Assembly: GCA_934045075.1 (NCBI GenBank) | Contig: OW203723.1 | Coordinates: 23,897,615-23,961,614 of the forward strand | Origin: Yponomeuta sedellus | Lineage: Eukaryota > Arthropoda > Insecta > Lepidoptera > Yponomeutidae | Length of the DNA stretch: 64,000 nucleotides | Direction: 5' to 3' | Shown here: piece after piece, positions 23,550-33,600 of the stretch | How the letters are laid out: every line of letters begins with the position of its first letter | Numbering within the stretch: position 1 is the first letter of the stretch | Made by a program: the position numbers and the translations under genes | Notes under the pieces: model-generated | What the model saw: the letters and a program-made list of their open reading frames with translations, nothing else | What the model was told of the DNA's origin: nothing | Database searches by the model: none

Positions 23550-24637
23550 AGGGTCGCCGCACACGGGCCACACGCGACAGCCACAAACGCCGCCACGAGA
23601 AGCTAGAAGCGGCTACAAAGGTAGCTGAAGCGCGCGACAGCCACTTGTGGCCGGTGGTCGACACTTGCGGTCGGTGGCTGCTACTTTTTTTAACCCTTGC
23701 GTGCTAGACTTGGGCAAAGTGTGTCCTTAGAGGGAGTTGTTATATCTCATATCTTTGCTCACCGAGACACACTATATCTCTATCATATCTCGCTCACCAC
23801 TTGTGTCCTAGCTCATACGACGTCCAATCTACTAAGTGCGTGTGGAAACGAGACACAAGTGGTGAGTCAGTCTAGTCTACCTATTCCCTACTTTATCCAG
23901 ATCACATGTTTATTTTGGTGAACTTTCTCTCATCGCTCGTTGGTTAAGACGAGAAATGCGGCCGAATGTAACCGATGTCAGACGATGTTGATCTCGCTCT
24001 CGCGCATTGTGTGTGAGCTGGATAAGTAGCAGGAGATGACTACCGTACTGAGTTGAGAGTATGTGTGAGGGAGCCAGATATAGTTGACATCTCTGGGATA
24101 TGAATGGGACACACTTGACGGTGAGGGAGTTGTGTGTCCACTTATATCTGGCTTTTGAGTTACCCAAGGCTACTGCGTGCAGTATCATAATGGACTCTGA
24201 CGAAGAAGGTTTAATTGCGCTACTTTTGATAAAAAGACGTCGTCGTAGAAGATGAAACCGTAGTTATTGGATACATCCAATTTTAACGAATGTACAGAAA
24301 TGCAACGAACATGTCGATAATCTTCTAAACCATCCTAAAAAGTTTTTTAAACATTTTTAAGTTTACACTTTATTTAACTTTACACAGGTTAACTGAGGCA
24401 AGGGAGAGAGGGGCGCGGAATCGCGCGAGTGGCGTGTGGCGGCTTTTTGTGTCGGCGTTTAGTGGCCGGTGCGAGCCACAAGAAGCAAGCTGCGACGATT
24501 TGTAGCGTGTGGCCGCCACCGGTGGCGCCAACCGTGTGCGGCGAGTCCATATAAAATGTATGAAAATTACAGGAAATATGCCAGTGGCGGCGTTTTGTGG
24601 TTGTGGCCGGTGGCCCGTGTGCGGTGACCCTCTCTCC
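23550..24637 (+). mobile_element. Harbinger deletion derivative, copy A
   Basis: The left end GGGTCGCCGCACACGGGCC follows TTA at 23547-23549; the right end GGCCCGTGTGCGGTGACCC is at 24619-24637. It carries the first codons of a Harbinger-type nuclease from 24190 (MDSDEEGLIALLL, then an arginine run with an in-frame stop) and lacks the core. A further MITE (23704-24173) sits before the ATG. Near its right end it holds a 27-bp inverted pair starting at about 24386 and 24638. Copy B at 25311-26370 is the same derivative in reverse. Confidence 0.78.
23704..24173. mobile_element. Third-level MITE inside Harbinger copy A
   Basis: This 470-bp insert splits the sequence that is continuous in copy C (25145-25160 inverse). 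The 6-bp word TGCGTG flanks it at 23698-23703 and 24174-24179. Its ends CTAGACTTGGG and CCCAAGGCTAC are imperfect inverse copies. The same insert occurs in copy B at about 25740-26217, so A and B descend from one already-interrupted element. Confidence 0.75.
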
Positions 24638-25307
24638 TTTGCCTCAGTTAACCTGTGCTGTAATGTCGACGGTAACGCACGGTAGACTGTGGTTCATATA
24701 GGCAGATAAATATGGATATATAATTATTTATATCAGGGATACAATCCCGTCCTGAGATTTGGGATTCAAAAAGTGATAGTTATAGTAATAGAGGAGAAAA
24801 AGTGAAGGCCTGGGAAGAAATCAGCGAATTGTTTATTGAAATTGTTGTGAAACTTACCTTAATGTGATAGCTAGTCTTTCCGCAGGTGCGATGCTTTTCC
24901 GCATGTTGGTGTCGTGGTGCTTTAATCCAGCATATAATAGAGCATGTAGTTCACAAAACGTACCTATACTTAAACGAAAATGTTTGAAAAACTTTTTAGA
25001 AGGGTTTAGAAGATTATCAAATGTTCGTTGCATTTGTGTACATTCGTTAAAATTGGATGTATCCAATAACTACGGTTTCGTCTTCTACGACGACGTCTTT
25101 TTATCAAAAGTAGCGCAATTAAACCTTCTTCGTCAGAGTCCATTATGATACTGCACGCAAGGGTTAAAAAAAGTAGCAGCCACCGACCGCAAGTGTCGAC
25201 CACCGGCCACAAGTGGCTGTCGCGCGCTTCAGCTACCTTTGTAGCCGCTTCTAGCTCCTCGTGGCGGCGTTTGTGGCTGTCGCGTGTGGCCCGTGTGCGG
25301 CGACCCT
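24638..25307 (-). mobile_element. Harbinger copy C (5' part with nuclease start)
   Basis: The right end GGCCCGTGTGCGGCGACCC at 25289-25307 abuts the shared TTA (25308-25310) of copy B. Read on the - strand it has the uninterrupted leader and the nuclease start at 25145. Its 3' terminus is not seen. The leftmost part overlaps the rearranged junction with copy A. Confidence 0.65.
24854..25145 (-). pseudogene. Harbinger (HARBI1-like) nuclease, N-terminal fragment
   Basis: It starts at 25145 with MDSDEEGLIALLLIKRRRRR and a SYWIHPI motif. After a frameshift near 25030 it continues FDNLLNPSKKFFKHFRLSIG, then TNMRKSIAPAERLAITLR, ending at a splice-like or stop boundary near 24854. This order (acidic start, RSYWVHPI-type motif, F..FRMS block, then the ..I..EERLAITLR block) is the conserved N-terminal part of Harbinger nucleases. 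The DDE domain is missing. Confidence 0.72.
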
Positions 25308-25310
25308 TAG

Positions 25311-26370
25311 GGTCACCGCACACGGGCCACCGGCCACAACCACAAAACGCCGCCACTGGCATATTTCCTGTAATTTTCATACATTTTATATGGACTGGCC
25401 GCACACGGTTGGCGCCGGTGGCGGCCACATGCTACAAATCGTCGCAGCTTGCTTCTTGTGGCTCGCACCGGCCACTAAACGCCGTCACATAAAACCGCCA
25501 CACGCCACTCGCGCGATTCCGCGCCCCTCTCTCCCTTTCCTCATTTAACCTGTGTAAAGTTAAATAAAGTGTAAACTTAAAAAAAATGTTTAAAAAACTT
25601 TTTAGGATGGTTTAGAAGATTATCGACATGTTCGTTTGTGTACATTCGTTAAAATTGGATGTATCCAATAACTACAGTTTCGTCTTCTACGACGACGTCT
25701 TTTTCCGACGAATTGAGTCCATTATGATACTGCACGCAATAGCCTTCCTTGGGTAACTCAAGAGCCAGATATGAGTGGACACACAACTCCCTCACCGTCA
25801 AGTGTGTCCCATTCATATCCCAGAGATGTTAACTATATCTGGCTCCCTCACACATACTCTCAACTCAGTACGGTAGTCATCTCCTGCTACTTTATCCAGC
25901 TCACACACAATGCGCGAGAGCGAGATCAACATCGTCTGACATCGGTTACATTCGGCCGCATTTCTCGTCTTAACCAACGAGCGATGAGAGAAAGTTCACC
26001 AAAAGAAACGTAAGATCTGGATAAAGTAGGGAATAAATAGGTAGACTAGACTGACTCACCACTTGTGTCTCGTTTCCACACGCACTTAGTAGATTGGACG
26101 TCGTATGAGCTAGGACACAAGTGGTGAGCGAGATATGATAGATATATAGTGTGTCTCGGTGAGCAAAGATATGAGATATAACAACTCCCTCTAAGGACAC
26201 ACTTTGCCCAAGTCTAGCACGCAAGGGTTAAAAAAAGTAGCAGCCACCGACCGCAAGTGTCGACCACCGGCCACAAGTGGCTGTCGCGCGCTTCAGCTAC
26301 CTTTGTAGCCGCTTCTAGCTTCTCGTGGCGGCGTTTGTGGCTGTCGCGTGTGGCCCGTGTGCGGCGACAC
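25311..26370 (-). mobile_element. Harbinger deletion derivative, copy B (inverted relative to A)
   Basis: The left end GGGTCACCGCACACGGGCC follows TTA at 25308-25310; the right end GGCCCGTGTGCGGCGACAC precedes TTA at 26371-26373. The sequence is the reverse complement of copy A over about 1 kb, including the nested MITE at about 25740-26217. A and B therefore form a 2.8-kb interrupted palindrome with copy C in the middle. Confidence 0.78.
25740..26217. mobile_element. Third-level MITE inside Harbinger copy B
   Basis: Reverse-complement copy of the insert at 23704-24173, with the same 'agtctagcacgcaagg' junction at its right edge. The left edge has drifted (CCTTCCTTGGGTAACTC), so the left boundary is approximate. 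Confidence 0.7.
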
Positions 26371-26555
26371 TTACTGATAAGCATGTTAAGTAATTAGCAA
26401 TGTCACGAGTGCTGTTACTTGATGACTCATCTACGGCACTATTGTAAAGTCAGAAGGGACTCACTCAAGCCCGTAAGCATCAATTAGCACCCGAACCCAA
26501 CTTTATAATTAAATGATGTATTATTTAATTATAAAATAAAAAAAATAGTATATCT

Positions 26556-26849
26556 CAGAAGGGGCACCTTAGGGGCACCATGTGTCTTTGAACTTTGTTC
26601 AAAGACATGTTGCATTGTCGAAACAAGCAGGGAATCATGAGAAACAGACGATTTAGTGTTGCTCTTCATACAAAAGAAACAGTTTTATTCGATTATCTCG
26701 TAAACCATCGATAAAATGTAAAATATTACTAATAATATTTGTTGCTCTTTAGTAAAGGAATGCGATCGCATACTTAGTTTTTAGAAAATCCCCACTTTTT
26801 TTTTCAAGGGTTCTATGTCCAACCTCTTGTATGGCGACGAACCAGTGTG
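26556..26849 (-). repeat. Right long terminal inverted repeat of the Transib
   Basis: Inverse copy of 20729-21054. It ends CTGGTTCGTC (inverse) at 26849 and is followed by the CGATG target duplication. Between 26374 and 26555 lies Transib interior without recognisable coding sequence. Confidence 0.88.
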
Positions 26850-26854
26850 CGATG

Positions 26855-27934
26855 TACAGCGCCATTATTTTATCTAGACCTGATTTTTGAAAATGTAAAT
26901 TTTTCGTGCATAAACCGGAATACTTTATTATTACAACTAGTAGACGAGATACCCGAGTGCCAAATATATGAATTTTGTGAAACATATTAGGCAAGATGAA
27001 AACAGGTTTTAGGAATGCAAATGGCAATAATTTGCCCAGAATTGACCCCGTAATGCTTGGTAGATTTATTGCATCAAATTGTGACTTTCGCTTATCGGAA
27101 TTTAGTAGTATTAAAACTTCAATTTAAGTATAAACAAGTGTTAAAATATTAATCATAAGCTTAAAGAGTAATATTTCAGTTTTTTAATATAAAATTTTTA
27201 ATATTAATATTTCAGATTTATTTCACTATTAAATCTCGAAGATTACGTCATATAGTTACAGCAAAATGATCTTCACAAAAATACATTCTTCAATTTGTTG
27301 ATAAACAATGACGATCGCTCCTTCTTGCAAGTGTTAACCATTTTTTCGTATTTCTTGCTTGTGTGGGACATATAATTTATTTGGTGTTTTTATTCTTGTG
27401 CTTTCACACTGGGGCACCATGCCGCTTTGGCAATACGAGAAAGTCATATTTAACTGAAATAACAGCAGAAAACTAGCAATCGCCTACTGAAACAGTGTTC
27501 GTAAACCACCTCGTGACGTCACTCAAGACGCCATGACAGTCTTGAGCGTTTTTGTGGGAAATTTAAATTGATATTTTTAGATTCAAAATACTTATTGAAC
27601 ATGTTAAGTTTTATTTAAAATAATTCGTATTTGTTGAATAATACACTTAAAAGTACGTTATAAAACCATTTCCCAAATTCAGTCAACTAGCCTATTATTT
27701 CATTGCACGTAGGAAAAAAAAATACTCGAAGTAAAAATATTTTTCTATTGATTTTCATTACAGTACCTACTTATAATATAATGGTGCACGGCAACATTAA
27801 AAATATTAATCATAAATTAATGGTCCTGTAAAAATAAAGATATTAAAAAAAACATATTTTATGGCTGAAAGGTCAAAACGTGAACGTTTAGATGCTTTTA
27901 CTATGAGGTCCTAATAGACCTAATAGTACTAATA
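26855..27934. other. AT-rich intergenic sequence
   Basis: No gene or known element is recognised between the Transib and the second foldback copy. A short inverted pair, CTCAAGAC...CTTGAG, lies near 27523-27545. Confidence 0.4.
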
Positions 27935-28607
27935 CAGGGTGTCTCATTCAAATCGGTCAGTGTGGGAAAGTCTAAAACTATAAGACATACGAAGATCTGT
28001 TCTGAGGAACCATGTCATCGATTTTAATAAAAAGAAAAACTGCATTCATACATTTAAAAAAAAACATCTGTGCTCTTTTCGGGAATCGAACCCGGTTGTT
28101 TTGAAAAAAAAAACCTACACTATTTCTATTTAGATATCGATTGTGTAGGTCTTAAGCAGTGAATGTCTGTATGAAACATGATGTCTAAAATGAATAAAAT
28201 GCATTGTTTTCACATACTTTAATTTATTTTAGTAGGTGCTCGAAGTTACCGCCGACTTTTTCAATACAATATTCAACACGTTTAGGTAACGATCTTACGA
28301 TTGCATTTTGTATGAAAACAATGCATTTTATTCATTTTAGACATAATGTTTCATACAGACATTTACTGCTTAAGACCTACACAATCGATATCTAAATAGA
28401 CATAGTGTAGGTTTTTTTTTCAAAACAACCGGGTTCGATTCCCGAACGGAGTACAGATGTTTTATAAAATGTATGAATGCAGTTTTTCTTTTTATTAAAA
28501 TCGATGACATGGTTCCTCAGAACAGATCTTCGTAATACTTCGTATGTCTTATAGTTTCAGACTTTCCCATACCATAGACAACTGACCGATTTGAATGAGA
28601 CACGCTG
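27935..28607. mobile_element. Foldback element, copy 2 (TA target)
   Basis: Same family as 18738-19392: ends CAGGGTGTCTC and GAGACACGCTG, flanked by TA at 27933-27934 and 28608-28609. Both arms keep B-box-like words (GGAATCGAACCCGG at about 28081 and CCGGGTTCGATTCCCG at about 28428, convergent). The central 100 bp is the inverse of the centre of copy 1. No coding sequence. Confidence 0.9.
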
Positions 28608-28609
28608 TA

Positions 28610-29533
28610 TACCGTACTAGTACATTGTCTGAAATGTAAGAGTACGGAGCGATCTTTAAAATGTCCGAGCAGGCCCAATCAGGCCCAATACTAATACCAT
28701 GTAATGTTAACATTACAGCACAGGTTTTGGAATTTGAAAAAAGAACTGTCATACTCATACTGCAAGAAGAATATTTTTTAAAAGTTAATATTTTTTTTCT
28801 CGGTATCGATTATTTACTCGAATCGGAATCGAGACAATTTATATTAGAATTATGAAGATTTTATTTTAAATATCGAAGTATTTGTTTCGCAGTCACATGG
28901 TATGTTAATTGAAATCGATTTAAAAATTAAACTAGCCAGCACGATTTGACGCGCTTGCTTGGCATAAAATCGTGAAGAGTAAAAAAGTCAGTCGATTAGC
29001 TAATACAATAGGCGCGAAAGTAATTTTTTTTTCGTGTTATGGAGTTCTTTCTCAAAAGTTTTGAAAAATGTCAAGTCAAAAAAAAAAGTCAAGCTGCTTT
29101 GCTTTCTTGTTTTTTTACTTATGTACCTACCTCACAATCGATATGTAAAGCAGTGTTTACCTCTGGTGTAAGCATCCATTGCATACTCGGGCTAATTAGC
29201 GCCCGAGCGCAGCGAGGAAAAACCTCATATGCAATTGATATCATACAGCCCTTGGTTAACAATCTACTATTAAGCTACTCCGGCTTTAAATGCATACATT
29301 TTTTTTAAGATTTTGAGTTTTGTAAATGCTTCACTCGATAGAGTGGAATGCTACGTAATAGGAGGGCAGTTCACTGAGACAGACCGAAGGTAGCGTAAGT
29401 AGGTATACCATGTGAGGCCCGTGGCTAAGTCATGGAATGTGTGACCATCCCAATAAAAATCTTTTAGCTTTACAACGTGGTTACAACGTTGTTATTAACC
29501 AATGGATGCATTCTAAAATTTATTGATTCCTTT
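28610..29533. other. Intergenic sequence left of the LTR retrotransposon
   Basis: No gene is supported. There is a palindromic patch GGGCTAATTAGCGCCC at about 29189 and an AATAAAAA run near 29453. Nothing else is recognisable. Confidence 0.35.
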
Positions 29534-29759
29534 TGTAGTAAACCAATAATAAACCACAGCAATCCAATTCTTATACTTTTATTGTTCTCTAAAGTAATAA
29601 TCACAAAGGGACACTTATCTGTATTCACACTGCGCACGTCTGTACCGTACGACCGCCACCAGACAAGAGAGCGAGTCAGTTCCCCCGTTTGACAACCCAG
29701 TCGTTCGGTGTTGCCATATTAATGTCGTTAAAAATATCCGAAAAAGATTAAACCTAACA
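29534..29759 (-). repeat. 3' LTR of the gypsy element
   Basis: Identical by eye to 35825-36050. In element sense it begins TGTTAGGTTTAATC and ends TTTACTACA. Confidence 0.95.
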
Positions 29760-30039
29760 CTCGCCCATCCTGACCCTGTGTATGTCCTCATACACATAAG
29801 TCAGAATGAACCTAACACTCGGTCAACTGATGCGCTCTCTTTCTATGACGGACAAATTAATCTTTCTTCAAGAACAATTTAAATAACATAACATAAAAAG
29901 GTAAAAGAAAAAAATGGATGAAATTTGAACAGAAATTATCCTGCACTAAATACTAACTTAAACGGATCTCATTCATAACAAACTAAGATTACATTTTATT
30001 TAAGCGTCAAATCTAACAGATTGAATTCTTTACAATTCT

Positions 30040-30360
30040 ATTCAACCAATCACATGGTTGCTTTAAATTTTCACTACAAGTGAATCCAATCAGATGGACT
30101 TCATCAACCAATCACATGGTTGCTCTTAATTTATCACTACAAGTGAATCCAATCAGATGGACTTCATCAACCAATCACATGGTTGCTCTTAATTTATCAC
30201 TACAAGTGAATCCAATCAGATGGACTTCATCAACCAATCACATGGTTGCTCTTAATTTATAACTACAAGTGAATCCAATCAGATGGACTTCATCAACCAA
30301 TCACATGGTTGCTCTTAATTTATCTGTACAATGTATCCAATCAGATGGACTTCATTGATC
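30040..30360 (-). repeat. 63-bp tandem array in the gypsy 3' noncoding region
   Basis: About five units of 63 bp. Each holds two short dyads of the same plan: CAACCAATCACATGGTTG and TCCAATCAGATGGA, so CCAATCASATGG recurs about every 31 bp. The units are almost identical except at the edges, where they decay. The array lies between the gag-pol stop and the 3' LTR. Confidence 0.92.
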
Positions 30361-30578
30361 AACCTCAAGGTTGCTCATAACCTTACAACTAGCAGCACAA
30401 CTAATCACATGGTTACTTAAACACTCTATCTTAAGACGGCAAAAGCCTAAAAGTAATTTAAATATTTCAATAAAATTCCAACCTATTCAAATTCAACTTA
30501 ATAACAACAGTAGCTAAGACATTTGTAACAGGTAAATACAATATCTTAACATTTGTTTATAACCCGAATTCATGAACC

Positions 30579-30586
<8 letters not shown>

Positions 30587-30630
<44 letters not shown>
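30587..30630. repeat. AT dinucleotide microsatellite
   Basis: About 20 uninterrupted AT repeats just downstream of the gag-pol stop codon (in element sense). Confidence 0.95.
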
Positions 30631-30634
<4 letters not shown>

Positions 30635-30650
30635 TATAGTACAAAATATT

Positions 30651-33600
30651 CTAATCATCATTGTTACTTTCATCATCAGTTTCACGATCCGATTCATTTT
30701 CGGTAATATTTAAAGCAGCAATATGTACCCAGGGCAATAAACGTTCAGCAGCGATGGTAGTTTTACGCTTATGTTTCGTGCTACTTAAGCCAGGTATTGC
30801 CGCTACTCTATACCTGTCATTTCCGAGTACCGAAATAACTCGATATGGACCTGAATACTGCGGTAGCAGTTTCTTGCTTTTCCCGTCGTTCTTGAAACTT
30901 GTATTTTTGATCTTAACAAGTTCCCTTACATTGTAAGCACGAGATGGACGCCTGTCTTTATCGTGTTGCTGTTTCTGTTTTACTTGCTCTTTATCAATCT
31001 TGTTCTTTACTTCTTTTCTTATATCTGTAACATTTTCTTTTTCCGTGTTTTGTCTAATTTCATTCATTTTTGGATCTATCTCACTATTCATACGAGTCCC
31101 AAACATAATCTCCGCAGGCGATCTTCCAGTTGTCTTTTGGGTTGTATTATTGAGACCCCATTGAATTTTCCCAACCTTGTCATCCCAATCCTTCTCATTA
31201 CAGTTTAGATTTAAAGCCGTTAGAGAGGCAAGTATAGTGCGATTGTATCGCTCGACTTGCCCATTTGAGCGTGGGCTGGCTACCGCGTTCAACACGTGTT
31301 TAATCCCTTTGTCTAAACAAAATTTCCTAAACGCGTGAGACGTGAAGCACGTGCCCCGGTCACTTATAAGTCTGTCTGGAATTCTAAACGTGTAAAATAT
31401 ATCTTCCAAATTTCTGATAGCCACAATTGTTTTAGTATTTCGTACAGGACGAACAAAAACAAACTTTGTGAAAGCGTCTACCACCACGAGGAGGTAGGAA
31501 TTTCCTCTTTTTGAGCGAACAAAGGGTCCTAGGTGGTCCACATGAAGTGTGTGGAAAGGGGACTCGACCTTGATGATTGGATGCAACAAACCTTCCTGGA
31601 CCGGCGTTTTCTTAGAATACGCACATTCTATGCAGGCCCCCACGTACTTTTTGACAAATCTTGCCATTTTAGGGAACCAGTATGCCTTCTTTAACCGGTC
31701 CAGGGTTTTCTCCACACCGAAGTGTCCTATATCATCGTGGTTCATTCTTAAGAGCTGCCACCTAGCCCCCTTTGGCACCACCCATCTCAAATCTGATCTA
31801 TCACCATTAAGACACCTGTATAGTTTATTTTCCTTAATGATGTAGTTGTCCCTGATTTGTTTCAAACCTTCCACGTCTAGATCCGAAGTCAAAATGTCTC
31901 TGATACGACACAATTTACTGTCTCCTAATTGGAGCGTGTGGAGCCAATCATCACCGGTTATTGTCATGACTGTCGGGTAATGATTGTCCACATCGGTCGT
32001 TGAAATCGGGTCATTCACATCTTCCACTAGAGCGTTACGTGACAGAGCGTCCACGTGCGCCATTTTTAGCCCCGGCCGGTACTCAATGGAACACGAAAAC
32101 TCTTGCACCAAGAAACACCACCTCGCGATCCTCGGGATGATATCCCTCTTGGTGAACGTTGATCGCAATGCGCTACAGTCCGTCACAATTTTAAAGTTTT
32201 GACCCAACAAGTATACTCTAAACTTTTTCAGTGCGCAAACCACAGCCAACGTCTCCAATTCATACGCGTGAAAATTGCGTTCTTCGGGAGACGTTTGTCG
32301 GCTGTAGAATACCACTGGCTTAAAAGACTCAGATTCTGAGGTTCTTTGGAGCAATATACCTCCTACACCATACTTGCTGGCGTCGGTATGTAATTGTGTT
32401 TCGGCATTGGGGTTGTAAATGGCCAGAATGGGACGGTCGATCAACTTAGACTTCAGTGCCGTGAACGACTTTTCCTGTTCATCACCCCATGTCCATTCAG
32501 AGTCCTTCTTTAACAATTTGGCGAGGGGATGCGCGATGAGTGCGAAATTCATAATGAATTTTCTAAAATACCCTACGAGCCCCAAAAACTGGCGTACCGT
32601 ATGAACATTCGTGGGGCGAGGGAAGTCCAAGACACTTTGTACCTTTTTATCGCCAGGCCTTATGCCCGAAGCACTGACTTCGTACCCCAAATAGTCTATC
32701 CTGTCCTTAAGGAATTCACACTTGGAAAGATTTAACGTTAAGTTAGCGCTCTCAAGCAACTGAAAGATATGTCTCAACCGGCTCAAGCACTCTTCCACGG
32801 TTTTGCCATACACCAACACATCATCTATGTACACGGTCGCTTCTGAGTATCTAGCAGATCCGAGAACTTTATTCATCATGCGCTGGAATATGGCTGGAGC
32901 GTTTGCCAGTCCGAACGGCATACGGTTAAACTCGTACTGTCCGTCCGGAGTGACAAACGCTGTCAACGCCTTGGAAGATTCTGACATTGGCACCTGATAA
33001 TACCCAGATGCCAAGTCTAAAGTGACAAAGTATGCCTGGCCGGAAAGTTTGGCAATTTCGTCTTCTATCACCGGCATTGGAAACCGTTCTTTTACGGTCA
33101 CCGAATTGAGCATCCTGTAATCGATGCATATCCTCATCTGACCGTTCTTTTTCCGCACCAGGATAATTGGGCTGGCATATTCTGATGACGATTCTTTGAT
33201 TATGCCAGCCTCCAGCATCTCATTTACCATATCTCTGACCTGTTCTCGTTCCTTATGAGAGAGTCGGTACGGTCTGTAGACAATTGGACGCGCACTATTT
33301 AACTCTATATTCATCGTCGCCGCATTAGTACATCCCAGCTCTTTTAAATTTGATGCAAAACAATGTTTAAACTCGTTAAGCAACCTCATTAATTCGGACT
33401 TTTGTTCTTCGTTTACTGTTACTCCAATGCGAACATCATGTCCAGTTATGTGTCCGATGTGATTGACGTTCTCCTTGACATTTGGGTGACACTGCTCTGG
33501 AGTACAGTTTTCCTCCACTGCGCAAGTAAGCCTATTCACCACCTGCACCTTCGTAGCCCGACTCAAAACTACTCCACGAAAGAACTGGACACTACCCGAT

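Larger units (their letters stand above)
20729..26849 (-). mobile_element. Transib-family transposon, 6.1 kb, with long inverted ends and nested Harbinger array
   Basis: The ends read CACACTGGTTCGTCGCCATA on the left and the reverse complement on the right. They are flanked by the 5-bp direct repeat CGATG at 20724-20728 and 26850-26854; 5-bp duplications and a CAC-initial terminus are typical of Transib, the superfamily related to RAG1. Inverted repeats continue for about 300-325 bp (20729-21054 and 26556-26849). A decayed Transib transposase lies on the - strand at 21281-23321. The right half is occupied by three Harbinger copies (23550-26370) inserted later. Confidence 0.92.

Noticed and set aside
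30040..30360. CRISPR-like array
   Set aside because: The units are head-to-tail 63-bp tandem repeats without variable spacers, in a eukaryotic retrotransposon.
29760..30650. env gene of the gypsy element
   Set aside because: The region between gag-pol and the 3' LTR has only tandem repeats, AT repeats and stops.
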